Source of the DNA: an uncultured Gammaproteobacteria bacterium
GTDB lineage: Bacteria > Pseudomonadota > Gammaproteobacteria > Steroidobacterales > XN24
Direction: 5' to 3'
Assembly (NCBI GenBank): GCA_947259915.1
Contig: CAMYOC010000033.1
Location: 68,923-132,922, forward strand
DNA: 64,000 nucleotides
Shown here: positions 48,555 to 58,279 of the stretch, piece by piece
How the letters are laid out: each line of letters starts with the position of its first letter
How positions within the stretch are numbered: the first letter of the stretch is position 1
The notes under the pieces: generated by a model
What the model saw: only the letters and a program-made list of their open reading frames with translations
Told to the model about the DNA's origin: nothing
Database searches by the model: none
Translations under genes and position numbers: made by a program

Positions 48555-49493
48555 CTATCTTCCCGGCGCCTGGCTGTCCCGCAGATAATCCAGTTCATCG
48601 ACGACGAATTTACGCGGCTGGATGTCCAGCAGACGAAACACTGCGCCGGAATCGCCGCTGTTGCCCTGGACCAGCATAGTCAGCTGGTCGCGGGTGACCG
48701 GGAAAAATTCAAAACGGTCTAACAAGCCGGCCAGCAGCCGGATCGGCGCCACCGGTGCAGGCAGGATCAGCTTGCGGCGTCCGCAGGCAGCGGCAATGCG
48801 GCGGATAATCCCGGGCCAGGGCAGCGCCTCCGGACCACACAGCGGATAACAGCCGCCGATGGTATCCGCCATCTCCAGCGCCCTGACGAAAGCCGCGGCG
48901 ACGTTTTCGACATGCACCGGAGACATGGCGAAGCCGCCGCGTGCAGGCGACCAGCCGGTAAAGAAGTTCGGCGCCGGGATCGGCGGTCGGATCATGTCCC
49001 TGGCGAGTTGCGTGCAGAACTCCATCCGGCCGCGTGGGTCGCCAAACACCACTGAGGGCCGGAATACGGTCCCCGCCAGGCCGCTTGTCGCAAGATGCTG
49101 CTCAGCGCGGAATTTTGTCTCCTGATAGGGCGTGCTCCGCGCCTCCACGCCGTTCGCGCTCATCAACACAAACCGGTTTACGCCGACACGAACGGCCGCG
49201 TCGATCGCGCTGCGCGCGCCGTCAAGCTGAAGCGCACGGAACGTGATGCCGCGTGACGGATACTCGCGCAGGATGCCGATGTTGTAGATCACCGCATCGC
49301 AGCCGCGCAGCGCCTCCTCCACCGCAGACGCCTCATCGATCCGGCCCTCCACGATGCGGCAGGCATCCGCGTGCCTGACCCGGTCTTCGCTCCCGGCACG
49401 GACCAGCAGGCTGGGTCGATGCCCGGCCGCGACCAGCGCATCGACCAGATAACTGCCGACGAAACCGGTACCGCCGAAAAGCCCGACCTGCAT
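48555..49493 (-). CDS. NAD(P)-binding atypical SDR / complex I NDUFA9-like protein
   Basis: 312 residues from the ATG giving MQVGLFGGTGFVGSYLVDAL, the Rossmann glycine motif (about 6-13). CDAVIYNIGIL (about 64-74), LMSANGVEARSTPYQETKFR (about 109-128, with the Tyr-x-x-x-Lys of SDRs) and VFRPSVVFGDPRGRMEF follow. YPLCGPEALPWPGIIRRIA is typical of the NDUFA9 subgroup, often linked to quinones or membranes. The start lies 1 base after the DCC gene stop codon, so the pair is coupled. It converges with the FHA gene. Confidence 0.88.
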   Translation of the reverse strand: MQVGLFGGTGFVGSYLVDALVAAGHRPSLLVRAGSEDRVRHADACRIVEGRIDEASAVEEALRGCDAVIYNIGILREYPSRGITFRALQLDGARSAIDAAVRVGVNRFVLMSANGVEARSTPYQETKFRAEQHLATSGLAGTVFRPSVVFGDPRGRMEFCTQLARDMIRPPIPAPNFFTGWSPARGGFAMSPVHVENVAAAFVRALEMADTIGGCYPLCGPEALPWPGIIRRIAAACGRRKLILPAPVAPIRLLAGLLDRFEFFPVTRDQLTMLVQGNSGDSGAVFRLLDIQPRKFVVDELDYLRDSQAPGR

Positions 49494-49494
49494 C

Positions 49495-49887
49495 TCAGCG
49501 CGCCTCGTCGCCGCTCGTGCGCGGCATGGCACAGGTGCCATCGTTACAGCGACGCAGATACCGATCCCGATGGGTGACGCGATAAAAGCGGTCGGCAAGC
49601 GCCATGATCCAGGGCGGTGACAAGATCCTGGCCAGCCAGCGATATCCCGGCAACTCGGACCAGAGCGCCGCGAAGCCCGGCACGCCCACCGCCAGACTGC
49701 CGTCGCGGCGCCGGACGTGCAGCACGTCCATGGCTGCGGCGAAGCTCACACCATCCGCTGCGAGCGCATCGGGGTGATCCATCAGATCCACCCACTCGAT
49801 GCGGCGCGCCCAGTCCAGGCGGCGCCAGTGGGCCACCCCACGCATGCACACCGGACAACCGCCGTCGTAATACATCGTCGTCTTCAT
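49495..49887 (-). CDS. DCC family thiol-disulfide oxidoreductase-like protein (DUF393)
   Basis: 130 residues from the ATG giving MKTTMYYDGGCPVCMRGVAH; an in-frame ATG 66 bases upstream is less likely. The thioredoxin-like active site is DGGCPVCMRGV (Cys11 and Cys14). RIEWVDLMDHPDALAADGVS and MDVLHVRRRDGSLAVGVPGF are the other family blocks. The role is probably cytoplasmic or membrane-linked redox, not proven. It leads the two-gene unit with the NDUFA9-like gene and is divergent from ubiE across 129 bases. Confidence 0.85.
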   Translation of the reverse strand: MKTTMYYDGGCPVCMRGVAHWRRLDWARRIEWVDLMDHPDALAADGVSFAAAMDVLHVRRRDGSLAVGVPGFAALWSELPGYRWLARILSPPWIMALADRFYRVTHRDRYLRRCNDGTCAMPRTSGDEAR

Positions 49888-50016
49888 CACTGTTCCGCTG
49901 ATCCGTGCCCTGCTCAAAATTCGTCCCGGCTTGCTGCCGATGACGTTGCTCATCTATGTTAGCCGCCTGACCGCCGATTGACACGTCGGCTTTCCGCATC
50001 GAGGCATTCCTCCGAT

Positions 50017-50745
50017 ATGAGCGATCTGTCCGGCACTTTCGGCGAGAAACAGGTCAGCCCGGAACAACGCGAGCGGCTGATCCGCAGCGTGTTCCAGCGC
50101 GTGGCGCCGCGCTATGACCTGATGAACGACCTGATGAGCTTCGGCATCCATCGCTGGTGGAAACGCAAGCTCGCCTGGGCAGTGGATCCACGACCCGGCC
50201 AGGTAATTCTTGACCTGGCGGGCGGCACCGGTGATGTCGCCGACCGTGTCGCCGCCGCCGATCGGGAAGTCATCGTCTGCGACCCCAGCCTGGAAATGAT
50301 GCATGCGGGCCGACCCCGTATCTCGCCCCATATCGACTGGCTGGCGGGCACAGGGGAATCGATCCCGGTGCGTGATGACAGCGTGGACACGCTGACCATC
50401 GCCTTCGGCATCCGCAATGTAACGCGTATCGACACCGCGCTGGCAGAAATACATAGAGTGCTGCGTCCCGGCGGGCGCTTCCTGTGTCTGGAGTTCTCAA
50501 AACCCTGGGCGCCGATTCGACCGATCTACGAGTTCTTCTCGCGTACGCTGATCCCGCGGCTCGGCGCCTGGGTGTCGGGCAATACCGATGCTTACGAATA
50601 TCTGATTGAGTCGATCCGGCGCTTCCCCGATCAGGAGGAAATGAAGTCCCTGATCGAGTCCGCGGGGTTCCGCGACGTTTCCTACAAGAACTTCAGCCTC
50701 GGCATCGCCTGTCTGCACATAGGCGTCAAGGCGATGCGTGAGTAG
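50017..50745 (+). CDS. ubiE: Ubiquinone/menaquinone C-methyltransferase
   Basis: SAM-dependent C-methylation of demethylmenaquinone and of 2-octaprenyl-6-methoxy-benzoquinol, the shared step of both quinone pathways. The ATG giving MSDLSGTFGEKQVSPEQRER yields 242 residues. Motifs are FQRVAPRYDLMNDLMSFGIH (about 26-45, UbiE signature 1), VILDLAGGTGDVADRVAA (SAM loop, about 64-81) and DTLTIAFGIRNVTRIDTALA (signature 2, about 127-146). The GTG of menE overlaps its last codons, so it heads the men cluster rather than the usual ubi operon. Confidence 0.94.
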   Translation: MSDLSGTFGEKQVSPEQRERLIRSVFQRVAPRYDLMNDLMSFGIHRWWKRKLAWAVDPRPGQVILDLAGGTGDVADRVAAADREVIVCDPSLEMMHAGRPRISPHIDWLAGTGESIPVRDDSVDTLTIAFGIRNVTRIDTALAEIHRVLRPGGRFLCLEFSKPWAPIRPIYEFFSRTLIPRLGAWVSGNTDAYEYLIESIRRFPDQEEMKSLIESAGFRDVSYKNFSLGIACLHIGVKAMRE

Positions 50746-52180
50746 CGCTGCCAGGAGTCTTATCGCCTGGCTGGCCGGCGCCGCCAGCGAGCGTTCCGAA
50801 GCTCCGGCCCTGATCGATGAATCCGGCGTCCTCAGTTACGGCCAGCTGTGGGAGGCGCTGGGACGCTGGCGCCATGTCTTCACCGACGCGGGGTTAAATC
50901 CTGGTACGCCGGTAGCGGTGATCACCCGGCACCGCCGCCGTGTTGCGCGCGCGGCCTGGCTTTCGGTCTACTCCGGTCTGCCGCTGCTGCCGCTCGAGCC
51001 GTCTCAGCTCGGGCTCGCCAGCCTGCTGCGCAGCTGCGGCGTGCGCCAGGCGATCATCGATCCAGAGGTGGAATTACCGGGTGGAATCCGGCGGCTGCCG
51101 GCCGCGCGGCTCGACAGGATACCGGACGGTCCGGGTGCCGGTCCGGCGCCGCTGGCTGGAAATCGGCCACAATTGTTGATCAGCACCAGCGGCACCGGGG
51201 ACCATCCCCGGGCCGCAATGCTGACCGGCGACAACCTGGTAGCTTCGGCCGTCTCGACCGGCGCTGTGCTCGGCCTGGCTGATGACGACAACTGGCTGGC
51301 CTGCCTGCCCCTCACCCACGTTGCCGGGCTGATGATCGTATTCCGCAGCGCCGCCGCCGGCGGCGCCGTGACCATACACGAGCGCTATGACGCCGACACG
51401 GTCTGGTCTGCAATCAGTGCGGGCGAGATCACGCGGATATCTCTGGTGCCGCCGATGCTCGAGCGGCTTTTGAACGTGGCGGCCGGAGAGTCCGGCGCAC
51501 GGATGCGTGGCCTCGTCATCGGCGGGGCGCCGGTCAGCCCGGCGCTGGCGGACCGTGCCCGTGAGGCGGGATGGCCGCTGAACATCTCTTACGGCATGAC
51601 CGAGACGGCATCGCATGTCGCCCTTGGCGGTCCTGACCCCGGTGCCGGCCTCACCCCTGTGTCGGGCACGCGGATCTCTGTGGTCGACGAGCAGGGTCAA
51701 CCGACCGAAGGCATGGGCCGGATCGTCATCGAGGGGCCCACCGTGATGGCCGGTTATGCCAACCCGGGGCTGCTTCAGGGCGACGGTCTGCCCGATCCCG
51801 GCCGATTCGTTACCAGCGATCTCGGAGAGATCGCTGCGCAGGGCCGGCTGCGTGTCGCTGGACGCAGCGACGACGTGCTGAGCTCGGGCGGCGTCAATGT
51901 ACAGCCCGCGGCGCTGGAGGATGTGCTGGCTGGCTGCCCCGGTGTGATGGAGGCCGGCATCTCCGGACAGCCCGACCCGGTGTGGGGGCACCGCCTGGTC
52001 GCCGTCTACGTCGGCAACGTGACGCAGGATGAGCTGGAGCGCTGGATCGAAAAACACCTGGCGCCGCCGCTGCGCCCGCGCCATTTTATCCGCGTCTCGT
52101 CGCTGCCGCGCAATACGCTCGGCAAGCTCGACCGCCGTCTGCTGCAGCTGATGGCTGAGTCTGTCGATGCCGAGAGCTGA
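50738..52180 (+). CDS. menE: o-Succinylbenzoate-CoA ligase
   Basis: Adenylates o-succinylbenzoate and transfers it to CoA. The GTG at 50738 overlaps ubiE by 8 bases and gives 480 residues. ANL-family motifs are LLISTSGTGDHPRAAMLTGD (P-loop, about 147-166), CLPLTHVAGLMIVFRS (about 189-204), ISYGMTETASHVALG (about 284-298) and the C-terminal NTLGKLDRRLL, with the catalytic Lys near 468. It converges with menC after 13 bases. The start is weakly specified but the overlap supports coupling. Confidence 0.93.
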   Translation: MSSAARSLIAWLAGAASERSEAPALIDESGVLSYGQLWEALGRWRHVFTDAGLNPGTPVAVITRHRRRVARAAWLSVYSGLPLLPLEPSQLGLASLLRSCGVRQAIIDPEVELPGGIRRLPAARLDRIPDGPGAGPAPLAGNRPQLLISTSGTGDHPRAAMLTGDNLVASAVSTGAVLGLADDDNWLACLPLTHVAGLMIVFRSAAAGGAVTIHERYDADTVWSAISAGEITRISLVPPMLERLLNVAAGESGARMRGLVIGGAPVSPALADRAREAGWPLNISYGMTETASHVALGGPDPGAGLTPVSGTRISVVDEQGQPTEGMGRIVIEGPTVMAGYANPGLLQGDGLPDPGRFVTSDLGEIAAQGRLRVAGRSDDVLSSGGVNVQPAALEDVLAGCPGVMEAGISGQPDPVWGHRLVAVYVGNVTQDELERWIEKHLAPPLRPRHFIRVSSLPRNTLGKLDRRLLQLMAESVDAES

Positions 52181-52193
52181 GCCGGCGCCGGTC

Positions 52194-53249
52194 TCAGGTG
52201 CAGCGGAATCCGAGACCCGGGCGGCTGGGTAAGCGGCAGCGTCCGTCGGCCAGCGGTGGGCCTGAGCCGAGATCGTTGGCCAGCCAGCCCCCGGTATCCA
52301 GACCATGGGCCAGCGCGTTGCCCACGGCTGCCGCGCAGTGGGCTACCAGCCAGCGGCCCGGTGCTGCCTCCAGCGTAGTGGTCACCACGCACTCGCCTCC
52401 CCGCTCCTCCAGTGCCCGGGCTAGCGCAAGCGCGCGCCGGGCGCCGCCAAGGACCATCGGCTTGAGCACCATCCGTGCTACCGGCAACGTCGGGGGCAAA
52501 CCGGATCGGAGCAATTCAGGCAGCGATTCGTCCAGCGCCAGCGGGAAGTCACAGCGAGCCTGGAGCGCACGCAGTCCGGCGTTTGACGGCACTCTCAGTG
52601 GCTCTTCCAATGACTCGATGGGCAGACCCTCCAGCGCCCGCAACCAGACCAGCGCCTCGTCCTGCTCCCAGGCGCCATTCGCATCCAGACGCAGTGCTAC
52701 GCCGACCGGAAGAGCCGCCGCCAGGGCCGCAAGCGCCGACCGCTCCGCCGCTGGTGATGCGGTAGCCAGCTTTATCTTGAGAACTTCAAAGCCTGACTCT
52801 ACCGCCTGTTCGGCACGCCCGGCGGTGCCGTCGTCCAGCGGTCCGAGGCTGGCGTTGACGTGACATGCATCACCGGCGTCCTCGACCAGCCACTCACGCA
52901 AGGAGCAGCCGGCCCGGGTCGAAACCAGATCCAGCAGTGCGCACTCGACCGCGCAACTGGCTGCCGGGCGTGCCGCATCGGGTTCGAAGCTTGCCAGGCA
53001 AGCCTCGGCACCGCGCCCCTCGAATGACCGGGCGACCGCCCGCAGCCAGGCCAGCGCGGCGTCGGCGTCTTCAGTGCCGGCCATCGGCAGTGGCGCGCAC
53101 TCACCGATGCCGGTGCCGCCATCCTCGTCCTCGATCAACAGCAGATATCCCCGCCGGCGATCCGTCTGCCCGCGGGCGCTGCGCCATGGGCTCACGAACG
53201 CGAGATCATACGGTTCGATCCGCCAGTCGCGCAGCACGGAGACCGTCAT
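52194..53249 (-). CDS. menC: o-Succinylbenzoate synthase
   Basis: Enolase-superfamily dehydration of SHCHC to o-succinylbenzoate. The ATG at 53249 overlaps the menA stop codon and gives 351 residues. Visible residues are the Lys-x-Lys of VLKIKLATA (about 145-153), the metal Asp in LRLDANGAW (about 178-186), the Glu of LEEPLRVP (about 207-214) and the Asp/Lys pair in LALDESLPE and RMVLKPMVLGG (about 257-267). It is last of the menB-menA-menC operon and converges with menE. Confidence 0.92.
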   Translation of the reverse strand: MTVSVLRDWRIEPYDLAFVSPWRSARGQTDRRRGYLLLIEDEDGGTGIGECAPLPMAGTEDADAALAWLRAVARSFEGRGAEACLASFEPDAARPAASCAVECALLDLVSTRAGCSLREWLVEDAGDACHVNASLGPLDDGTAGRAEQAVESGFEVLKIKLATASPAAERSALAALAAALPVGVALRLDANGAWEQDEALVWLRALEGLPIESLEEPLRVPSNAGLRALQARCDFPLALDESLPELLRSGLPPTLPVARMVLKPMVLGGARRALALARALEERGGECVVTTTLEAAPGRWLVAHCAAAVGNALAHGLDTGGWLANDLGSGPPLADGRCRLPSRPGLGFRCT

Positions 53250-54175
53250 GCCCAATGCCGGCCCAGCAGCGCGCCGGCCAGCAGCATCCCCACGACCAGC
53301 CCGTAGCGGGCGGTGTCGGCGAGTACCGCGTTAAGACGGGGTCCGGGTGGGTATTGATTGAAATTGCTCAGCAGCCGCGCGGCCAGCGGGGCTGAGAGGA
53401 TGGGTAACCACCACCAGCCGCCAATTTCGACAAGCAGCCAGACCGACAGCGGCAGCGGCAAGAGAAGCAGAACAGCGTACTCAACACGGCTCGCACCCAG
53501 ACCAAACACGACCGGGAAGGTACGCCGGCCGTTGGCCAGATCTTGCTCGCGATCACGGGTATTGTTCACCACCAGCACCGCCGCGGCTGGCAGCCCGACG
53601 ATGGCGCCGGCGGTCAGGGCCGACCAGCCGGGCACCGCGCCTGCTTGCAGATACCAGGTGCCGCCGACAGCCACAAGACCGAAGAACAACCAGACGACCA
53701 GCTCGCCGAAACAGGTATGGGAGATCGGCCAGGGACCGCCGCTATAAGCAAGCCCGGCCAGCACCGACACTACGCCTAGCGCGAGTATGGCCCAGCCACC
53801 AATCGTCATCAGCGACAAACCGGCCGCGAAAGCCACGGCGAATACCACCATGGCTACCCGGTGCACCGTCTCTCCCTGCAGCCATCCCTCGGCGGTCGCC
53901 CGTTGCGGACCCAGTCGCTGGCCGGGATCGTCAGCCCCCCGCGCAAAGTCTGCAGCGTCGTTGTGCAGATTGGCCCCGATCTGCAGCAGCAGAGCCACCA
54001 ACATTGCGATGATCAATACGACAATCGAAAACCGCTGATGCTCGGCATAGGCCAGCGCGCTGCCGACGATCACCGGCACCACGGCCAGCGGCAGCGTCCG
54101 CGGTCGGATCGCCAGCAGCCAGGCCCTGACCACCCCGGGTCGGGGACCTGCGGTGCCACCCGCGGGGCCGCTCAC
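53246..54175 (-). CDS. menA: 1,4-Dihydroxy-2-naphthoate octaprenyltransferase
   Basis: UbiA-family membrane prenyltransferase that attaches the isoprenoid tail to DHNA, releasing CO2. 309 residues with eight to nine transmembrane helices. The first Asp-rich motif is [15 protein letters not shown] (about 69-83) and the second [18 protein letters not shown] (about 202-219), which bind Mg-diphosphate. [20 protein letters not shown] (about 25-44) is the MenA opening. Its start overlaps the menB stop codon (4 bases). The first 20 residues are Gly/Pro-rich and probably disordered. Confidence 0.95.
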   Translation of the reverse strand: MSGPAGGTAGPRPGVVRAWLLAIRPRTLPLAVVPVIVGSALAYAEHQRFSIVVLIIAMLVALLLQIGANLHNDAADFARGADDPGQRLGPQRATAEGWLQGETVHRVAMVVFAVAFAAGLSLMTIGGWAILALGVVSVLAGLAYSGGPWPISHTCFGELVVWLFFGLVAVGGTWYLQAGAVPGWSALTAGAIVGLPAAAVLVVNNTRDREQDLANGRRTFPVVFGLGASRVEYAVLLLLPLPLSVWLLVEIGGWWWLPILSAPLAARLLSNFNQYPPGPRLNAVLADTARYGLVVGMLLAGALLGRHWA

Positions 54176-54993
54176 GGGCGGCGCGGGAACTTGCGGAAGT
54201 CCGGTTTGCGTTTCTCAAGGAACGCGTCGCGCCCTTCCTTGGCCTCGGGCGTCATGTAAAACATACCGGTCGCGTTACCGGCCAGCTCCTGGATACCCGC
54301 CAGGCCATCCGTATCGGCGTTGAACGCCGACTTCAGCGCGCGCAGCGCCGTCGGACTCATCTCCAGCATGCGGCGGCACCACGCGACGGTCTCGTCCTCC
54401 AGTTGCGCCAACGGCACGACCGTATTGACCAGGCCCATCTCCAGCGCTTGCTGCGCGTCATATTGGCGGCACAGATACCAGATTTCCTTTGCTTTCTTCA
54501 TGCCCACGCTGCGGGCCAGCAGACCGGCACCGAGCCCGGCATCAAAGCTGCCCACCATGGGTCCGGTCTGGCCGAATCGCGCATTGTCTGCAGCGATGGT
54601 GAGATCACAGACCAGGTGCAACACATGACCACCACCGATCGCAAAGCCGGCCACCATCGCCACGACCGGCTTGGGCAGGCGCCGGATCTGCATCTGCAGG
54701 TCGAGCACGTTGAGGTGATTGGTACCAGCCTGATCGGCGTAACCGCCGTGCTCGCCGCGGACGCGTTGATCTCCGCCGGAACAAAACGCGTCCGGACCCT
54801 CGCCAGTGAGAATGATGACCCCAACGTCCGGATCCAGATGGGCGTCGGTAAAGGCCCGGATAAGCTCCCTGACCGTCTCCGGCCGGAACGCGTTGCGGAC
54901 CTCCGGTCGGTTGATCGCAATGCGGGCGATCCCCTCGGCCTGGTGGTAGAGGACGTCCTCAAGTTGCAGATGTTCTACGGCGTTCCAGCGCAT
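54172..54993 (-). CDS. menB: 1,4-Dihydroxy-2-naphthoyl-CoA synthase
   Basis: Crotonase-family ring closure of succinylbenzoyl-CoA to DHNA-CoA. The ATG giving [18 protein letters not shown] sits behind AGGGAG and gives 273 residues. [20 protein letters not shown] (about 27-46), [18 protein letters not shown] (about 72-89), [19 protein letters not shown] (oxyanion loop, about 117-135), [14 protein letters not shown] (about 143-156, with catalytic Asp) and [12 protein letters not shown] are all MenB-specific. It heads menB-menA-menC and is divergent from menF. Confidence 0.97.
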   Translation of the reverse strand: MRWNAVEHLQLEDVLYHQAEGIARIAINRPEVRNAFRPETVRELIRAFTDAHLDPDVGVIILTGEGPDAFCSGGDQRVRGEHGGYADQAGTNHLNVLDLQMQIRRLPKPVVAMVAGFAIGGGHVLHLVCDLTIAADNARFGQTGPMVGSFDAGLGAGLLARSVGMKKAKEIWYLCRQYDAQQALEMGLVNTVVPLAQLEDETVAWCRRMLEMSPTALRALKSAFNADTDGLAGIQELAGNATGMFYMTPEAKEGRDAFLEKRKPDFRKFPRRP

Positions 54994-55019
54994 CGTCGGC
55001 TCTCCCTTTAGGCGCCGCC

Positions 55020-55047
55020 ATTTTACGCACGGGCACCGCCCCGGCAA
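55020..55047 (-). promoter_or_regulatory. Putative sigma-70 promoter of menB-menA-menC
   Basis: On the minus strand TTGCCG (55042-55047) and TAAAAT (55020-55025) are spaced by 16 bases, with the ATG about 27 bases downstream of the -10. The -35 box lies inside the palindrome at 55038-55055, so binding there would block the promoter. Confidence 0.5.
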
Positions 55048-55055
55048 GCCGGGGC
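55038..55055. promoter_or_regulatory. Perfect palindrome in the menB/menF divergent gap (possible operator)
   Basis: GCCCCGGC AA GCCGGGGC has 8-bp arms and a 2-base centre. It overlaps the predicted menB -35 box and sits about 60 bases before the menF start codon. The dyad could be an operator shared by both arms of the cluster. A chance palindrome in GC-rich DNA is possible. Confidence 0.4.
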
Positions 55056-55112
55056 CGGCCGGTGGCCCCCGTGATAAACTAGCCGCGTCCCGGCCAGGAC
55101 CAGAAACCCCTG

Positions 55113-56513
55113 ATGTTCCCAGAAGCCACAGCAGCCGACACCGGCGATGTGATTGACCGCCTGAAGCGCATCCTGGACGCGTCGATCGCTGCCATCTCGG
55201 CGGCAGCGCCGGATCATCTGTTCAGCTTCAGCGTGGCGGTGGACGAGGATCATCTGCGGCCAACGCTGGATAGTACCGGCGAAGACTTCTACTGGTACCG
55301 GCCGCTGGACCGTTTGGTGCTGGCGGGCACCGGCGTCGCGGTTCGCTTCTCTGCCGGTGGCCCAACGCGTTTTCGACGCATAGACAAATTTCACCGGGCC
55401 CTCGCCGCCCGTTGGACCCGGGTCGGACCGTCTGCTGCGCCCGGCGTGGCAGCGTTTGTCGGGTTCGCGTTCGATCCGGAGTCAGAGCCTGGTCCGGAGT
55501 GGGGCGATCTCGAAAATTCGATGCTGGTGGTGCCGTCACTGCTGTTCCGCCGCCATGGCGATAGCGCCGCGCTCACCTTCAGTGCCACCGCCCGGGAGCT
55601 GTCCGATACGCCACTCAGCCTGGATCGCTGGTCTGGCCACCTGCAACGCCTGACGCGCCCCCGGGTTTCGCCACGGCCGGTGCTGGATGGCCCGGTGCTG
55701 GAACAGGCATCCAGCGCCGACACATGGCACGAGCGGGTGAATCAGGCCCTGACGGCGATCCGTCGCGGCGCGCTGGACAAGGTCGTCCTGACGCGCCGTG
55801 TCCGGCTCAACAGCCGGCACCCGCTGGACAGCGCCGGGGTGATGGACTTCCTCGATCAGCGACATGATGAATGCGCTCACTTCAGCATCAGTCGCAACGG
55901 TTGCACCCTGCTTGGCGTATCACCCGAGCGCCTGCTGGCATTTGCCGACGGTCGGGTCGTCGTCGATGCGCTGGCGGGCACCACTCCGCGTGGCCAGAAT
56001 GCCGAGCACGATCGGCGCCTCGGGGAGGCGCTGGTCACCGATCCCAAGGTCCGCGAAGAGCACGGGCTGGTCGTAAAGCAGATCCGGGCGGCCCTGGCGC
56101 CCGTCTGCGCCGAACTCGACATCCGCGATGTGCCAAGCATCATGCGCCTGCCTCAGGTCCAGCATCTGTGGACGCCGATAACCGGCCGCGTGGCCGGCGA
56201 CGCGGGTCTGCTCGGTATCGCCGAGCGACTCCACCCGACACCGGCGGTGGGTGGCAGCCCGCGGCAGGCCGCAGCTGAATGGCTTGCCGCATCAGGCGAG
56301 TCCGGGCGCGGCTGGTACACCGGCGGATTCGGCTGGCTGGATCCGCAGGGCAACGGCGAATTGTCGGTGGTATTGCGCTGCGGTCTGATCCACAACACCC
56401 GCGTGGACCTGTTCGCCGGCGCCGGCATCGTCGCGGATTCCAGACCGGAGCAGGAACTGGCCGAAACCGAATGGAAGCTGCTTACGATGCAGGGGGCGCT
56501 GCGTCTTGGCTGA
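55113..56513 (+). CDS. menF: Isochorismate synthase
   Basis: Converts chorismate to isochorismate, the committed step of menaquinone synthesis. 466 residues. The chorismate-binding core (about 195-460) has [17 protein letters not shown] (about 219-235, general-base Lys), [20 protein letters not shown] (about 268-287), [30 protein letters not shown] (about 315-330) and [20 protein letters not shown] with the Mg-binding Glu. An entC product is equally close by sequence, but the neighbours menD and menB favour menF. Its end overlaps menD by 8 bases. Confidence 0.93.
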   Translation: MFPEATAADTGDVIDRLKRILDASIAAISAAAPDHLFSFSVAVDEDHLRPTLDSTGEDFYWYRPLDRLVLAGTGVAVRFSAGGPTRFRRIDKFHRALAARWTRVGPSAAPGVAAFVGFAFDPESEPGPEWGDLENSMLVVPSLLFRRHGDSAALTFSATARELSDTPLSLDRWSGHLQRLTRPRVSPRPVLDGPVLEQASSADTWHERVNQALTAIRRGALDKVVLTRRVRLNSRHPLDSAGVMDFLDQRHDECAHFSISRNGCTLLGVSPERLLAFADGRVVVDALAGTTPRGQNAEHDRRLGEALVTDPKVREEHGLVVKQIRAALAPVCAELDIRDVPSIMRLPQVQHLWTPITGRVAGDAGLLGIAERLHPTPAVGGSPRQAAAEWLAASGESGRGWYTGGFGWLDPQGNGELSVVLRCGLIHNTRVDLFAGAGIVADSRPEQELAETEWKLLTMQGALRLG

Positions 56514-58230
56514 CCGTCCCGGGGCCGGGTCGGCAACGGGTGACCTGAACCTCGCCTGGGCTGACGCCCTGCTCGCCGGCATGGCCAGCGCCGGAATCCG
56601 CCATGCGGTGATCTCACCAGGTTCCCGATCCACACCGCTTACCCTCGCCGTCCATCGTCGTCAGGAGATCTCGGTGACGGTGATTCCGGACGAGCGCTGC
56701 GCCGGATTTTTCGCCGTGGGTCTGGGCCGCCAGTCAGGTTATCCCGCCGTGCTGATCGGCACCTCGGGCTCGGCCCCGGCCAACTGGCTCCCGGCCGCCG
56801 TCGAGGCCGCGGCCGATGCGGTCCCGTTGATCATGATCAGCGCCGACCGGCCACCCGAGCTGCATGGGATCGGTGCCAACCAGACCATCGAACAACGTGG
56901 TCTGTTCTCCAGCCACGTACGTGCCAGCTTTGAACTGCCCGCGCCGGCCGCTGAAGCGTCAGAACCTGCCTTTCCGCGATCGCTGGGCGTGCAGGCGGCA
57001 CACCGGGCCGGCTGGCCGGAGCCGGGCCCGGTCCATGTCAACGCCGCCTTCCGCGAACCACTGGTGCCGACCGCCGAGACCCTGGCAGCGCCGCCACAAC
57101 CGGGACCGTCCGCTCGCCTCAGGCCACCCGTGCTGACGCCGGATCCTGACGCACTCGACGAATTGGCGGCTGACATCGCCGGGAAAAAAATCCTTATCGT
57201 GGTCGGACGGATGCGGCCCGACCCGATGTTTGCGGCGGCCGCGGCCGCGCTGGCGGCGCGGCTGGATTGTCCGATCCTGGCGGATCCGCTAACCGGGCTG
57301 CGCTGGGGACCTCATGACCGCAGCCGGATCTGCACCGGCTATGAGTTGTTTCTGCGTGACGCGGATGATGCTCAGGGGCTGGCGCCGGACGCAGTGGTGC
57401 AATTCGGCGGCGCGCCTACGAGTGCGTCGCTGCAACGATTCCTCAATCAGCCGGGTCGCCGGCACTGGCTGGTTGCGCCGTTTGGCCCCTGGGCCGACCC
57501 CGGACGCCGCGCGGCCCGGCGGATCTACGCAGACCCTGTCCGGGTCGCGATGGATCTCGGCCTGGGTCCGGCGCCGCCGGTTGACGGTACCTGGATGACA
57601 CGCTGGAAACAGGCCGACCGTCGTATCGCCGGTCTCTGCGAGGATCCGGCACTGGTACCAGCAGAGCGCGACCTGGTCGGCGCGCTGGAGGCCATACTGC
57701 CGGAAGAAGGCCGGCTCTTTATAGGCAATTCCATGGCCATCCGGGCGTTTGATATGTTCGCCAGAGGCCGCTCCTCCTCTCTGACTGTGTTCGGCAATCG
57801 TGGCGCCAGCGGCATCGACGGCAACGTCTCCACGGCGCTCGGTATCGCGGCGGCGGCGTCCGGCCCCACCACGGCGCTGATCGGCGATTTGACCCTGTAT
57901 CACGACATGAACGGCTTGCTGGCTGCACGCGACCGGGACATCACCTTTGTCGTTATCAACAACAGCGGCGGCGGCATCTTCGATCTGCTGCCCCAGCGCG
58001 GACTGCCGGATTTCGAGCGTTTGTGGCTGACGCCGACCGGTCTGGACCTGTCCAGGGTCGCCGCCCTCTATGGTCTGCGTCATCGAACCAGCGACAGCGG
58101 CGCTGAGCTCAAGCAACACCTGGCCGAGGCTTGCGCCGCGACCGGCCCGGATCTGGTCGAAGTCCGGATCGACAGAGGACAAAGCACCGATCGTTTCCAG
58201 GCGTTGTGGGCGGCGGCCAGCCAGCGTTGA
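56506..58230 (+). CDS. menD: SEPHCHC synthase
   Basis: ThDP enzyme that adds 2-oxoglutarate-derived succinyl semialdehyde to isochorismate. I chose the TTG at 56506 because the family N-terminal helix (LNLAWADALLAGMASAGIRH) must be included; no ATG or GTG serves, and the overlap with menF supports coupling. 574 residues. Motifs are VISPGSRSTPLTLAV (about 34-48), ISADRPPELHGIGANQTIEQ (about 110-129), NRGASGIDGNVSTALG (about 431-446) and the ThDP motif LIGDLTLYHDMNGLL with VVINNSGGGIF (about 459-494). Confidence 0.96.
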   Translation: MADRPGAGSATGDLNLAWADALLAGMASAGIRHAVISPGSRSTPLTLAVHRRQEISVTVIPDERCAGFFAVGLGRQSGYPAVLIGTSGSAPANWLPAAVEAAADAVPLIMISADRPPELHGIGANQTIEQRGLFSSHVRASFELPAPAAEASEPAFPRSLGVQAAHRAGWPEPGPVHVNAAFREPLVPTAETLAAPPQPGPSARLRPPVLTPDPDALDELAADIAGKKILIVVGRMRPDPMFAAAAAALAARLDCPILADPLTGLRWGPHDRSRICTGYELFLRDADDAQGLAPDAVVQFGGAPTSASLQRFLNQPGRRHWLVAPFGPWADPGRRAARRIYADPVRVAMDLGLGPAPPVDGTWMTRWKQADRRIAGLCEDPALVPAERDLVGALEAILPEEGRLFIGNSMAIRAFDMFARGRSSSLTVFGNRGASGIDGNVSTALGIAAAASGPTTALIGDLTLYHDMNGLLAARDRDITFVVINNSGGGIFDLLPQRGLPDFERLWLTPTGLDLSRVAALYGLRHRTSDSGAELKQHLAEACAATGPDLVEVRIDRGQSTDRFQALWAAASQR

Positions 58231-58279
58231 TCGCCCCGGGGCCGACCGGCACCAGTTTATCGAGTCGAGACATCAAGTC

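Noticed and set aside
49978..49983. Consensus -35 box TTGACA before ubiE
   Set aside because: No acceptable -10 box lies 16-18 bases downstream, and the transcription start would fall on the start codon.
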